This document shows, piece by piece, positions 11,069 to 22,373 of a DNA stretch of 64,000 bases (the first letter of the stretch is position 1; every line of letters starts with the position of its first letter). Where the stretch lies: positions 446,425,816-446,489,815 of the forward strand of contig NC_066581.1 in NCBI RefSeq assembly GCF_024323335.1, written 5' to 3'. Both the position numbers and the translations under genes were made by a program. The stretch is from Lathyrus oleraceus (lineage: Eukaryota; Streptophyta; Magnoliopsida; Fabales; Fabaceae). The notes under the pieces were generated by a model. That model ran no database searches, was not told where the DNA came from, and saw only the letters and a list, made by a program, of their open reading frames with translations.

Positions 11069-11833
11069 TGAAACCCTAATCATAACTTCCATAACCACCA
11101 ATTTCAGATCAAAATTCAAGAACTCTCTCAAATTTCTCTCTCTTCGATTTGCATTTTTCTTCACACAAACCTCAAAGATTCCAAAATATTCTTGATCCTC
11201 ATGCTTCACTGAGCAAGAATCATCCACTGTTTGGAGCGATTCATCAAGAATTCGAGTAGTCCAAGAGCATTATCATGGCAATGGAACTTGGAAATTGAGG
11301 CGTCTTCAAGAGGTTTCAACCATTTCTTTTGGCATAAAGCTTCAAAGGAGGTTCAAGGAGGTTGATCTGGAGCAGTAGAGCTTGAGAGATCGCGGTTTCA
11401 AAGAGCTCTAATTCCAGGTGATGCTGTTTTCACTCTCTCCTTTCGCTAATTTCATGTCATAGACTTGTAGATCTTGATGAGTAGATCACGAATATATGAT
11501 TAGATTTGAGTTTGAGTGAGAATTGAGGATGTTACGATGACTAAAAGTTTGGATCTCAAAACTTTCTCTCTTCGAATTGCCTAACCTAGGAGGAATTAGG
11601 AAGAACTAAGTGGATATTTGGATTCAGCATTGAAAACCGAGTGGAACGGTACCGGTTTGGTGAAATTCTGGGAAAATTTGTGGTGGCGCCATCGTGGCAG
11701 CCACCGGGGGCACGCCAGAGAAGACGACCAGAGCGGAGCTCCGGCGTCTGTGTGTTGTTAGGGTTTTGGCTGACTGTATGCCATGTGGCCTCATGCGTGG
11801 ACGAGTGATTGGACGAGATTCATTTGACCAAAG

Positions 11834-11847
11834 CCACGCATGCGTGG
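11834..11847. repeat. Perfect 14-bp palindrome in Ogre-A LTR
   Basis: CCACGCATGCGTGG lies about 90 bp downstream of a second GC-rich palindrome CGGAGCTCCG (11734-11743). Both lie in the likely transcribed leader of the LTR. Confidence 0.7.
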
Positions 11848-13959
11848 ACTGATGACTGTGTGCTGATGTGGATTAATGAAACGGTGCGTTGCATCATTCA
11901 AACATGGACCATTGATCTGATGAGCGCGCCATATCGTGTGGTTGTTGTTTTTTCTGGTTTATTTCAAATGATTTCATTTCCCTCCATTTTTATATTATAT
12001 TTCAATTATTTTGCCTATTTTGTTTAAATCATTAAAAATCCAAAAATAGTCCAAATGAGTCCAAATTTTTTTTCACAGTTTTGTATTGGTATCTACTTTT
12101 TTATGATGTTAATTTCATGAATTTTGGATGTTTGGATTTTTAAGTGTGAATTTTTGAATCAATATTGTGCCAATTTGACGAATTGCATTCAATGCATTGT
12201 GAAATCCTCAATTCTGAGCATTTTAATCCAATTTTTTGCATACATGACATTCATACATGACATGAGTTATTGGTCACTGGTTTGGATTTTTTCTCACATG
12301 TTATCATCATTTTTGACACATATAGAAAAATGTGACAATTTGTGTCACATTTTTGACATTGAATTGGTGCATTTTTGTTCACATAGCATTTGCATCATTC
12401 TGGATTTGATCTTTTGCATATAGAGCATTCATGGCATAAGGAGCTTATACAAAAATCCCAAAGTCATTGCATGCATTTCTGATTTGATATGAACTTTCTA
12501 AGTTGGAAGTTCATTGTGTGCATATTATTGGTCATTACATTACATAGGCCAATTGAGGCACTTGGTTATTCAGTTGATGCTGGTCCTTTTGAGGATATTT
12601 TGGGGAGTGTTTGAAGGTGCAATGTGCAAAAGGATGAGTCCTGGTTTGGTCATTTGGTTAGGTTTTGAGTCTTGTACATAAACTAACTTTGTCTTGTGTT
12701 TCAGGTTTGGATACTCATCATTGATGATTGGGTTTGTTCTCACCTTGTGAGATACAAATGCTTTGAGATCTAACCTATGTTTGTTTTGTAGGGTTTTAAT
12801 TGATGTGGTGAGCTCATGAGCTTGTTTGAGTGCTAGAGCACTTATGCATTGGATTGTGTAACTGTTAGAGGGTTTCATTGCTTGTTTTCTGGTTTTACAA
12901 CTGAAGTACTAACTGTTTAGTCTTTGTACAAGTACCTTAGTTGCTTGCTTGATTTAGCTCTTGCTTGAGCATTGGATTATGGTTGACACACCACTCAGGT
13001 AGTTAGCTTCTTACTCCATGTAGTCTGAAGTCCTGTCACCTTTTTGGCAGGCATTTTGCTGGCAAGTCCTCCTTCAGAGGCTCTGTTTGTGTTTGTTTAA
13101 AATTGTGCCCAAAGACCTCCAAGGAGAGGCATGTGTTATTTGATAAGACCTCCAAGAGAAGAGGCAATTGATGGATAGAAGGGATTAGCAGTCAATCCCC
13201 CGTTATTCAGTGTGTCGTTCTTTATGCTCGCACTTTGTGCTGATGCTTCTGAACATGTGCCCCAGATCTTTTGTACAGAGTCTGTCAAGTGGAATAGGAT
13301 CCCACTTTCTGGATCCCCACACTTTCTGTGTCATGAGCTCACCCCGGCCAGGGTTAAGAGCTATGAGGTCTCATCCTCATTACCATTTTGATCTGTTGAC
13401 CCTGACGTTCAATGTCAGTGGTTAATAGCTACAGATTACCCTCTACAGTTTGGCTTGTTTGTCGAGGTTGATATGACCCCTCTTGACTAAAGTCTACCCA
13501 TTGTTTGGGCCTCTTGTATGGATATAGTGTGTGATGCTTGTTCACTTGTGTTGGTGTGTTTATTTTCTTTCCTCTTCTCATCTCCTTTTCTGTAGGAGTC
13601 GTACGATTGACTTCTGAGGAAGTTGAACGTATGTAGAGTTTGGACTTGAGTTGACTCGCTACCAGAGTGAGTTAAGTTCTTGTTAGAGACCTCAACTTAG
13701 GGATGTTGATTGCATGACAACTATTAGGCTCGAGTTTCAGTCTCCCTATTAGTTTGTTGTTTCCCTGGTCTCTGGTTAGGAGAGTGTTTTTCCCCTATTA
13801 AGGGGAACTACGTCGCCCTGATTCTCTTACCAGATGAGATACGTAGGTAGGAGGTTGTGAGCAATCTCTCCGGGCACCCTTTTCTTTTTTTGAGTCTCTG
13901 TTTGTTCACCCTTTGTTTGTTTTCTTTGGTGTGAATACCCGTTTGTTCAGTGTGTGCGT

Positions 13960-14310
13960 GTTGCATGTTCATACCTTGGGGATTTCTTCCATTACTTGGG
14001 GTTCATATCGGGGTTCATTTGTGACGATTGTTATTCATTTGGGGTTCATATTGGGGTTCATCTGTGATGATTGTTATTGCTTGGGGTTCATATTGGGGTT
14101 CATCTTTGGGGTTCATTTGTGATGATTGTTAATCATTTGGGGCTCATCTTTGGGGTTCATTTGTGACGATTGTCATTCATATTTGGGGTTCATTTGTGAT
14201 GATTGTTAATCATTTGGGGCTCATCTTTGGGGTTCATTTGTGACGATTGTCATTCATATTTGGGGTTCATATTGGGGTTCATCTCTGGGGTTCATTTGTG
14301 CTGATTGGTT
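13960..14310 (+). repeat. Short tandem repeats (ggggttcat family) in Ogre-A LTR
   Basis: More than ten copies of ttggggttcat(at/ct/tt), arranged in higher-order units with tgtgatgattgtta or tgtgacgattgtcat. The Ogre-B LTR lacks this expansion, so it arose after the two split. Confidence 0.85.
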
Positions 14311-14394
14311 ATGCGTACCGGGAGTTTATACTGGATATTTGGTTACTTTGTTGGGGTTGGTTCTGATAACCTTTTTCTTTGGTGTTCGCTGGTT

Positions 14395-14570
14395 AGCGTT
14401 GGTTATTGTCAGGAGTCGGATATAAGTCCATGTATTGGCATTCTGTTTCCTTTGTTGGTTATTGTTAGGAGTCAGGTGTAAGTCCATGTATTGGCATTCT
14501 GTTTCCTTTTGTTTGTTATTGTTGGGAGTCGGGTGTAAGTCCATGTATTGGCATTCTGTTTCCTGTTGAG
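14395..14570 (+). repeat. Three tandem units of about 65 bp in Ogre-A LTR
   Basis: Each unit contains ggagtc(a/g)g, taagtccatgtattggca and ttctgtttcct. Ogre-B has a diverged three-unit version at 61725-61890, so this block is ancestral. Confidence 0.85.
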
Positions 14571-15100
14571 TGTTTCTTTTGACGTCTCAGCGTCCCTTTT
14601 TGGTGTCTTGTTTCGGCGTGCGTTAGCCGACCTACGAGTGCTCTGATTCTCCTTTGGATAGAGAAGATACATAGGCATAAGACGCGATATCTTAGCGAGC
14701 ATGTCTCCCTTTTCCCGAACTACGTTGACTCTGATGTTTGTTTCTGACAAACTACGTAGGCCCAGGATGCGACATCCTGCCGAGTCCACTTCCTCCGTTT
14801 TCTTTCTCTTCCCCACCTGTTTATTGTTCTAGTTTGTGCAATTTCTTTGAGCAGTTTAGCAGCAACCCTTTCCTTTCCTTTGACCTATCTTTTGAGCGTG
14901 GATCCCATCGAGTACGGCAGACGTGAGGGGTGCTAACACCTTCCCCTTGCGTAACCGACTCTCGTACCTTGTAATCTCTGGTCGTAAGACCGTTCCTTTC
15001 CATTTCTTAGGTTAGTCCTCCGCTCCCTTTCCATCATAGGATGAATAGCATCGGTGGCGGCTCTGTATTTTCCCCGCCGGTTGTTTTTCGCGTTGCGACA

Positions 15101-16111
15101 AAGGCATGTGGCCCATATCTTATGATATTCCAAAATCACTTAAGCGCGTGGTACCTTACCATATTTTGTATTCTACTTAAGTACACCGTACCTTACGATG
15201 TTATACAATTCACTTTAGTGCATCGTACCTTACAGTGTTCTTTATTTACTCTATCTCTCATTAAGCCGTCCTTTTGTGTGAGACCCTTTAGGTTTTTGCG
15301 ACATTAGCAATTATATTAAATGACGTATTTAACATAATAAACAGTGAGCAATATCTAGCAACACTTCACTACTACCCAAGACACGAAAATGTCATGTGAT
15401 CTGAGAAATCCTTTTGTGATAATTCTTATGTATACAATTACCCTTTTGCCCATATGTCTATATTGAACACAAGGCATAGACCATGTCATCCTTGTCCAGT
15501 TTAATATTGGGCCCGTAGACATTTATCCTATTACGCAGGATGGAAAAATTCCATCGAGGTCACTCATGTCCCTCACCATGCTTTGTGGAGTACCCATCAA
15601 CTATTTTTATGGTCATCCAGTTACAGACAATGTTTGATCAACAATAAAGCACTCGACTCTACATCTAGGGTCCATAGTGGTTTCAGGTCGAAGGGTGGTA
15701 TACGCCACTATCACCATGAGAATAACTTATGACACTTTACATAACATTCTATATGGTATTCTCAGAGCGGGTCAATCCAGTATAAATATTACTCCTAATA
15801 CTCAGAACTATGTTTAAGACTTGATAACTCCTTATATATGATCCATGAGATGTGATCATCAGTCTATATACATAATAGTCTTAATGCTTTAATGTTATCC
15901 CACTTCACAACAAAGGTCGACTACAAATACTTTAAGAATAGTGTCCTTATGTTTAATAGGATCGCATGATTAAATCACACTTGATACATTAAACAGACTA
16001 TCTATTCTAAGGACTTTATTAAACAAACATAATAAAGGAAAAGCCTTTTATTATTAATAAATAATTCGTTACAAGTACCAAAAGTATTGGCCTCTCGGGC
16101 TTACACTAACA
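15101..16111 (-). repeat. copia-3 3' LTR, truncated
   Basis: Ends ttacactaaca at 16111, next to the polypurine tract. It aligns with 22456-23468; the part matching 22101-22455 is missing and should lie beyond the left end of Ogre-A. The first bases, aaggc, are the predicted Ogre-A target duplication. Confidence 0.88.
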
Positions 16112-16165
16112 ATCTCCCATTAGCACTATAGCCAACCAGGCAATACCTCTAATTCCCATAGATCT

Positions 16166-16690
16166 AGTATGATCATCATGCTTCTGCTACACAAGAGGAT
16201 TTGTCAGTGGCTCAACATTATTGTCAAGTGTAGGTACTCTACATATTTTCATATCTCCTTTATCTATTATCTCTCAAATGAGGTGATAACGCCTAAGTGT
16301 GTGTTTGGATCGTTTGTGAGATCTAGGCTCCTTAGCTTGTGTGATAGCACCATTGTTATCACAATAGAGATCAATGGGATCCACAATGCTAGGAACTATG
16401 CCAAGTTCACTAATGAAATTTTTGATCCAAACAACTTCCTTTACTGCACTTGAGGCAACAATATACCCGACCTTGGTTGTAGAATCAGCAAATGTGTCTT
16501 GCTTTGAACTTTTCCAGCTCACAGCGCCACCGTTTAAGCAAAACATATAACAAGATTGCGATCTAAAGGCATCCTTATCTGTCTGGAAGCTAGCATCGGT
16601 GTATCCAATTACAGCAAGCTCTTCCTGACCTCCATATATCAAGAATGAGTCCTTAGTCCTTCTCAAATACTTAAGGATATTCTTAACAGC
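16166..16690 (-). pseudogene. copia-3 RNase H
   Basis: The minus-strand frame 16274-16666 covers most of the domain: VIGYTDASFQTD (first catalytic Asp), CLNGGAVSWKSSKQDT, DSTTKVGYIVAS (the usual AEYIA is altered to VGYIV, so the conserved Glu is lost) and YCDNNGAITQAKEPRSHKRSKHT. The C-terminal part continues with disruptions to the polypurine tract. Probably inactive. Confidence 0.85.
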
Positions 16691-17487
16691 TACCTAATGA
16701 GCATCACCGGGATCAGATTGGTACATACTCATTGCACTTAAAGCATACGATACATCTGGTCGAGTACATAATAGATCTTATTCATGTGATCCCTTTCTTC
16801 CTTAGTTGAAGAGGATTGTATTTTTGACAGACACGTGCCATGTTGCATAGGTATGAATCCTTTCTTAGAATCATGCATATTAAAGCATCTCAGCACTTTG
16901 TCTATGTATGTACTCTAACTTAGGCCAAGCAGTTTTTATGATCTATCTTTATAGATCCTGATTCCTAATATATAGGCTGCTTCACCTAGGTCCTTCATAG
17001 AAAAGCATTTCCCCAACCAAGACTTTACTTGTTGTAGGGTAGGGACATAGTTTCCAATGAGTAATATGTCATCTACATATAATACCAGGCAGATGATCAT
17101 GCTCCCACTAACCTTCTTGTAGACACAAGGCTCATCTTCATTCTTGATGAATCCATATTGTTTTACTGTTTCATAAAAATGAAGATTCCATCTTCTAGAA
17201 GCTTGCTTCAATCCATAGATTAATCTTTGTGACTTACATATCTTTTGGGCTTCTTCTGGTATGTCAAAACCTTCAAGTTGTGTCATCTACACATCCTCAA
17301 AAAGATTCCTATTAAGGAAAGTAGTTTTGACATCCATCTGCAATATTTCATAATCATGATATGCAGCGATAACAAGTAAAATCCAAACAGATTTAAGCAT
17401 TGTAACTGGTGAAAAGGTTTCATCATAGTCAACCCCATGAATTTGTTTATATCCTTTAGCAACCAGTCTTGCCTTATACATATGTAC
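16690..17487 (-). pseudogene. copia-3 reverse transcriptase, part 1
   Basis: Minus strand. The ordered motifs KARLVAKGYKQIHGVDYDETFSP-like (written here only as landmarks KARLVAKGY and DYDETFSPV), QMDVKTTFLN, GLKQASRRWN and YVDDILLIGN (catalytic YVDD near 17070-17081) are present. Codon breaks include a nonsense codon near 17285 and others between 16690 and 16936. The N-terminal end is cut by the hAT-like insertion; a short upstream part continues at 18503-18575. Confidence 0.88.
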
Positions 17488-17495
17488 CTTACAAT
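17488..17495. repeat. 8-bp target duplication of the hAT-like element, left
   Basis: CTTACAAT; the right copy CTTACCAT at 18495-18502 differs at one base. An 8-bp duplication is typical of hAT transposons. Confidence 0.85.
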
Positions 17496-18243
17496 TAGGG
17501 TTGGAAATGAGTCGAGTCGAGTCGAACCCATCGTCAGCTCGACTCGACTCGATAAGAATTGGTTTAGCTCGAAACTCGACTCGAGTTTGACACGAACTTT
17601 TTTTAAGCTCGAACTCGACTCGTTTTAAGTTCTTGAACAACTCGGTTCAACTCGTTAGGTTCAGTTCGTTAGGTTCAGTTTGTTTACTTCACGGACTAAA
17701 AAGTCATTTTTTAAAGTTTAAATTTTTTTATTATATTTGACATTTTAAATTATTCTTTTTAAAGGGAAAATATTAAAACAAAATAAAGCTTTCAAGAGAT
17801 AAATAGAGAACAAAGACTGAAAATATGTAATATGAAGGATGAAGGAAGTTCTCTAAAACCTAAAATCTAAAAAGGAATACTAAAGGTTTTGCTTTTGGAA
17901 AATGAAATACTAATAAATGGGCATATTTAAAATCTTAAAAATAGTTAATAATAATAATAAATTCAAAAATAATATAAAAAGATACAAATTAAATCATATA
18001 AATGGTACAATATTTAAAAAATGTTATTTTTAAAGTGGTAGTTTAAAAAACAAATTTAGAAGTAGTTTGAAATGACACTTTAAAATTAAAAGTCACGGTG
18101 CATTATGTTTTTTTTTTTGAGTTAGAAGTATTTTAATTTGTATAAAAAAATGTCACAGGTATTTTTTAAAATATTTAATTTGATAAGTTAAAAGGTTAAA
18201 ATCTATACATTATTTTTTTAAATGATACTATTGAGATATATGA

Positions 18244-18311
<68 letters not shown>

Positions 18312-18494
18312 CCGAGTCGACTCATGAACCTAACGAGTCGAACTATACATAGCTCAATTTCAGCTCATTTATTTTACGAACTTAGTTTTGAGCTCAAGTT
18401 TGACACATTTGGTTCATGAACCAAGTCCAACGAATTAATTATCGAATCGAGTCTCAAACTATTTTCCAGTTGGTTTGGCTCATTTCCAGCCCTA
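17496..18494. mobile_element. Non-autonomous hAT-like DNA transposon
   Basis: 999 bp with imperfect 18-bp terminal inverted repeats (left TAGGGTTGGAAATGAGTC; right end inverted TAGGGCTGGAAATGAGCC) and an 8-bp target duplication. It interrupts the RT of copia-3 in mid-codon sequence. No transposase frame is visible. Subterminal regions carry gtcgagtcgag/actcgactcg repeats on both sides, as hAT transposases often bind; the middle is very AT-rich and includes an (AT)n tract. Confidence 0.87.
18248..18310. repeat. (AT)n microsatellite
   Basis: About 62 bp of uninterrupted AT/TA dinucleotides inside the hAT-like element. Confidence 0.97.
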
Positions 18495-18502
18495 CTTACC
18501 AT

Positions 18503-18593
18503 CCATGTTAGTCTTCTTTTTGAAGACCCACTTGCATCCTATAGGGTTAACTTCTACAGGATGCTCTACCAGGATGACTCATCATGGATCGGA
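18503..18593 (-). pseudogene. copia-3 reverse transcriptase, N-terminal scrap and deletion junction
   Basis: Minus strand: EHPVEVNPIGCKWVFKKK precedes the insertion site and continues at 17487 once the hAT-like element and one target copy are ignored. Upstream, near 18575-18580, the integrase (ending at MVRSMMSH) is joined directly to this scrap. The integrase C-terminus and the linker, roughly 700 bp in copia-2, are deleted. Confidence 0.82.
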
Positions 18594-20395
18594 CCATGTC
18601 TAACAAGGTTCGATTTCTTCTCCTTTGGGGTGTTCCAGGAGGAGTAAGTTGAGATAGGATCCCACACTCTTTAATTTAGTCATCATACTCTAGGCTTAAA
18701 TACTCACCACCTCGATCTGATCAAAGAGTTTTAATATTCCTACCTAGTTGGCTTTGTACGTCATTCTTGAATTCCTTGAACTTTTCAAAGGACTCTGATT
18801 TGTGTTTCATTAAATACAAAAACCATAACTACTGAAATCATCAGTAAATGTGATGAAGTACTGAAAACCTCCTCTGGCTAGTATGTTTAGTGGTCCACAT
18901 ACATCAGTATGTATGAGGGCCAAAGGATCATTAGCTCTTTCACGTTTTCTTGTGAATGAAGACTTTGTCATCTTTCCAATTAAACAAGACCTACATGTCT
19001 CATATGATTCATAATTAAAAGAGTCCAAGAGTCCATCTTTATGGAGTTTGGAAATGCGTTTCGCATTTATGTGGCCTAATCGATAATGCCAAAGATAAGT
19101 TGGATTTAACTCATTAGGTTTCATCCTTTTAGTATTAATGTTATAAATAGGCATTTCAAGATCAAGGACATATAGTCCATTATTCATTTGTGCAGTAGCA
19201 TAAAATATATCATTCAAATAAATGGAGCAACAATTGTTCTTTATTATAAATGAAAAACCAAACTTGTCCAAACAAGAAACGAAAATAATATTATTGCTAG
19301 TTGAAGGTACATAATCACAAGTCTCTAACTGAATTATTAAACCACTAGGTAAAGTTAATTCATAAGTTCCTACGGCTAAAGCATCAACCTTTGCTCCATT
19401 GCCAACTCTTAGGTCAACTTCACCTTTTTCCAAATCTCTATTCCTTTTTAGCCCCTGCACATTGGTACAAATGTGAGAACTGCATCCAATATCTAATACC
19501 CATGATGCAGAAGTAGATAAATTAATTTCAATAACAAAAATACCTGAAGTTGAATTCTCTACTCCATTCTTCTTATCTTTTAGGTACTTCGGGTAGTTTC
19601 TCTTCCAGTGTCCGGTCTTACCGCAATGGAAGCATGTGCCTTCCTTTGCTATTCCTCCACTAGGCTTCAAAGATGGATTTGTGGGTTTGGGTTTGGAAAC
19701 TTCCTTCCCTTTCCCTTTACCACCCTGCTTAGTGGGTCTTTTGTTCTGTCTCTTTCCATTTCCGATCATCAGAATGGACTTCCCTTTTGACTTCAGATTC
19801 TGCTCAGCAGTTTTAACATGGCTAGCAGTTCAGGAAGAGATTTGTCCATATCATTCATATTGAAATTAACGACAAATTGACTGAAGCTATCTGGAAATGA
19901 TTGTAAGATCAAATCAGTCGCAAGTTCCTTGCCGAGGGGAAAACCTAACCTCTCAAGGTTCTCCACATACCCAATCATCTTTAGCACATAGGGACCTACA
20001 GGGGATCCCTCAGCTAACTTGCCTTGAAAAAGGGATTTTTAAACTTCAAACCTTTCATGCCTTGCCTTCTCTTGATAGAGCATCTTTAGGTGTTCGATCA
20101 TATCGAACGCTGCCATGTTCTCATGTTGCTTTTGCAACTCTAAATTCATGGTAGCTAGAATGAGGCAAGCAGTTTCATTGGCATCATCGACATGCTTCTT
20201 ATAAGCATTTCTTTCTTCCTTAGGTGCAGAACTAGAAGGTTCCTATTCAGGAACCGGTTTCTCTAAGACATACAACTTTCTATCATGTTTGAGGATAATC
20301 CTCAGATTTTGGTGCCAATCCAGGAAATTCGTCCCAGATAATTTTTCCTTATCAACGATTGATCGCAAAATGTTGTTAGATGTGTTTATTTCCAT
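18580..20395 (-). pseudogene. copia-3 Gag-protease-integrase remnant
   Basis: ATG at 20395 (minus). Order: Gag, CCHC knuckle (CFHCGKTGHWKRN followed by Tyr where the last Cys should be, so the knuckle is damaged), protease (WVLDIGCSSHI: the catalytic DTG is changed to DIG), gag-pre-integrase (LWHYRLGHINAKRIS) and the start of the integrase core (HTDVCGPL, first Asp). The longest open part is 18810-19769 (319 aa). Breaks include a nonsense codon in Gag at 20039-20041 that copia-2 shares, another near 20242, and a frameshift near 19800. Confidence 0.9.
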
Positions 20396-22085
20396 GGTAA
20401 TCTACATGAAAAATAATGAAAATATAAGTATCAATAACATATTTAATTAGGCCTTTAATTAAATATGCTCCCACTATTTTACTCAAAACAAATGACCCTC
20501 ACCATTTGATTCGGAAAATCCCGTTGGAAGATTTTCTAATGGGTCGAGATCCACATTTCACTTTGTTTTATGTCCGCGTAGGCAGATTACATAAAACTAG
20601 GTTATTTAGGTAGGAACTCCTTCCAATTATATCTAATACAACTCTCGAATATTTTAGTTGGGTGAATAACTCCTTATTCCAATCCATCACATGGATCATT
20701 TCCAACTCTTGCTTCTAAACGTATATAATCTTATTATAATTTGTTTAGTTAAGTTTGACCCATTATTTTAGAAATTGGATATTACAATTATCCCATCGCA
20801 CCTTACTAATATAGAATATGCACCTCGCGTAGGCGAAACCTACATTATTCGATACTAGTCTTGATGAGTGCTAAAACTTGGAAAGCATAAACTTAATATT
20901 TAATTTGAGGGAATTTGAAATTATTCTGATCTCACCAGTTTATATATCATATAAATCGTCTATCACATGCATCAACATACATTTATATGCATCAACATAC
21001 ATACAAAATGAAACAGTTATGGCCCCTAGCGCAATTGTTCTCCCAAGCCAATGAGAGAACCTAAGTTAACCTAATAACGATCTAAGCTTCTCCAAGCAAG
21101 ATCTTCAAGGTTGTCCTCCTTTGATATTGTATTCTTCCCTTTCTTCATAAAATTACATTACATAAAATAAACCCGTTTTACATACGAGGGAGTGTGATGA
21201 GAAAAGAAGTTACATTAAGATATTAAAAGAGAGGTATGACACGCAGATCGTATTTTTAAAATCCCAAAACAAAATAAAGGAAAACTAAGTCTATAACTGA
21301 TCACCACAAGACAATAATAATAAACACATTATTATTATTAATTTAAATTTTGTTAACTAAATAAACCAAATTAAATTTCGGCGACCGATCACACTACGCA
21401 GAGTTAGTCAGAGACCGATCACACTATGCAGAGTTCAGCAGACGGGGGTCAAGGGGGAAGCGCCTCCTGTGGGGTTGTAGGGGAAACGCTCCGATGCAAA
21501 ATTTTAATGAACAATTCATTTGAAATTGACGTCGTTTTTCGCATCAACACCTGATACTTTAAAGCACATCTCTTGTGCAGTCACAACCCTAATCGCATAA
21601 CTCTTTGACAACACAACCCTTGTACTGTCATGAACCCTAATGCAACAATTTCATACCGTCAAACACACCTCGATTTTTAATTCAGTATGATTGATCAATA
21701 CGTCATTGCTTTACCATACTAATGTCGGATCAAGAAGCAAATGACCATTGATCGCTCAAAGGAAAACAACCATTAAGTGTTTGAATGAACGAAACAGAAA
21801 CAATATATCATATATACCGTATTTTGCATCAGAATTACTTATGTCAAATATATAACTTGATTGATCTCAATTGTGTAACTTATGCAAGATCGATGTATCG
21901 CTGCTTCACCATACTAACATCGGATTTTGAAGCATAGTCAACATCAATCATCCAAATCATACACACATGATGCCAAATTTATTTACTCATTTTTTATTGA
22001 ATTCATTCTGTCTTTTAATTGTATTAATACATAAAATACATAAAATACAGAAAATAAACAACTATCAGATGCATGGTTTCGTAAG
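20396..22085 (-). other. copia-3 untranslated leader
   Basis: No coding signal. Aligns with the copia-1 and copia-2 leaders, but at 21400-21550 it has its own segment (about 150 bp with ggggtcaagggggaagcg) where copia-1 has the palindrome array. Confidence 0.8.
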
Positions 22086-22099
22086 TGGCTCTAATACCC
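22086..22099 (-). promoter_or_regulatory. copia-3 primer binding site, mutated
   Basis: Plus strand tggctctaataccc, versus tggctctgatacca in copia-1. Two mismatches to the initiator-Met tRNA end. Confidence 0.85.
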
Positions 22100-22100
22100 C

Positions 22101-22328
22101 TAAAGGAGAATAGCGATCCAAAACGCAGCACAAATTAAAAATTTCTCCTTTAGTGATCCTTACAAATGGGCATGATCAGTGATAAAATCGTTACCTCTTG
22201 TGGCGATTGAAACCTTTGATGCAGATCTAAGGAGTGATCACGAATGTTGAATGGTGACAACGCCTCTACTCAGTCCACACGAATAGTTTCCTTCAATCTC
22301 AGCGCTTGCTGCTATGAATGAAGGCTTT

Positions 22329-22373
<45 letters not shown>

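Larger units (their letters stand above)
13805..14785 (+). repeat. Three structured tacgtagg units in Ogre-A LTR
   Basis: Related units at about 13805-13880, 14630-14705 and 14716-14785. Each has CTACG(T/A) facing a downstream inverted copy (13808-13813 with 13841-13846; 14720-14725 with 14754-14759), a ctctgat or ctgattct core and a gcgag or ccggg end. The third ends in the hairpin AGGATGcgaCATCCT (14764-14778). All three recur in the Ogre-B LTR (61629-62080). Confidence 0.7.
2616..15100 (+). repeat. Ogre-A 3' LTR, split by copia-1
   Basis: The LTR starts TGTAACACC at 2616, is interrupted by copia-1 (2764-10160), resumes at 10161 and ends gcgaca at 15100. Without copia-1 and one target duplication it is about 5.08 kb, the size usual for Ogre LTRs. 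It aligns along its length with the Ogre-B LTR at 57623-62369 (shared tacgtagg boxes, ggtggcggctctg box and gcgaca end), but the starts differ moderately, so these are two members of one family. It encodes no protein; open frames in it are incidental. Confidence 0.85.

Noticed and set aside
11809..12423. Open frames that might be small host genes
   Set aside because: They lie wholly inside the Ogre-A LTR, are AT-rich, lack any domain and have no counterpart in the Ogre-B LTR.
18248..18310. AT tract as a replication origin or matrix attachment site
   Set aside because: A simple dinucleotide repeat gives no support for such a role.
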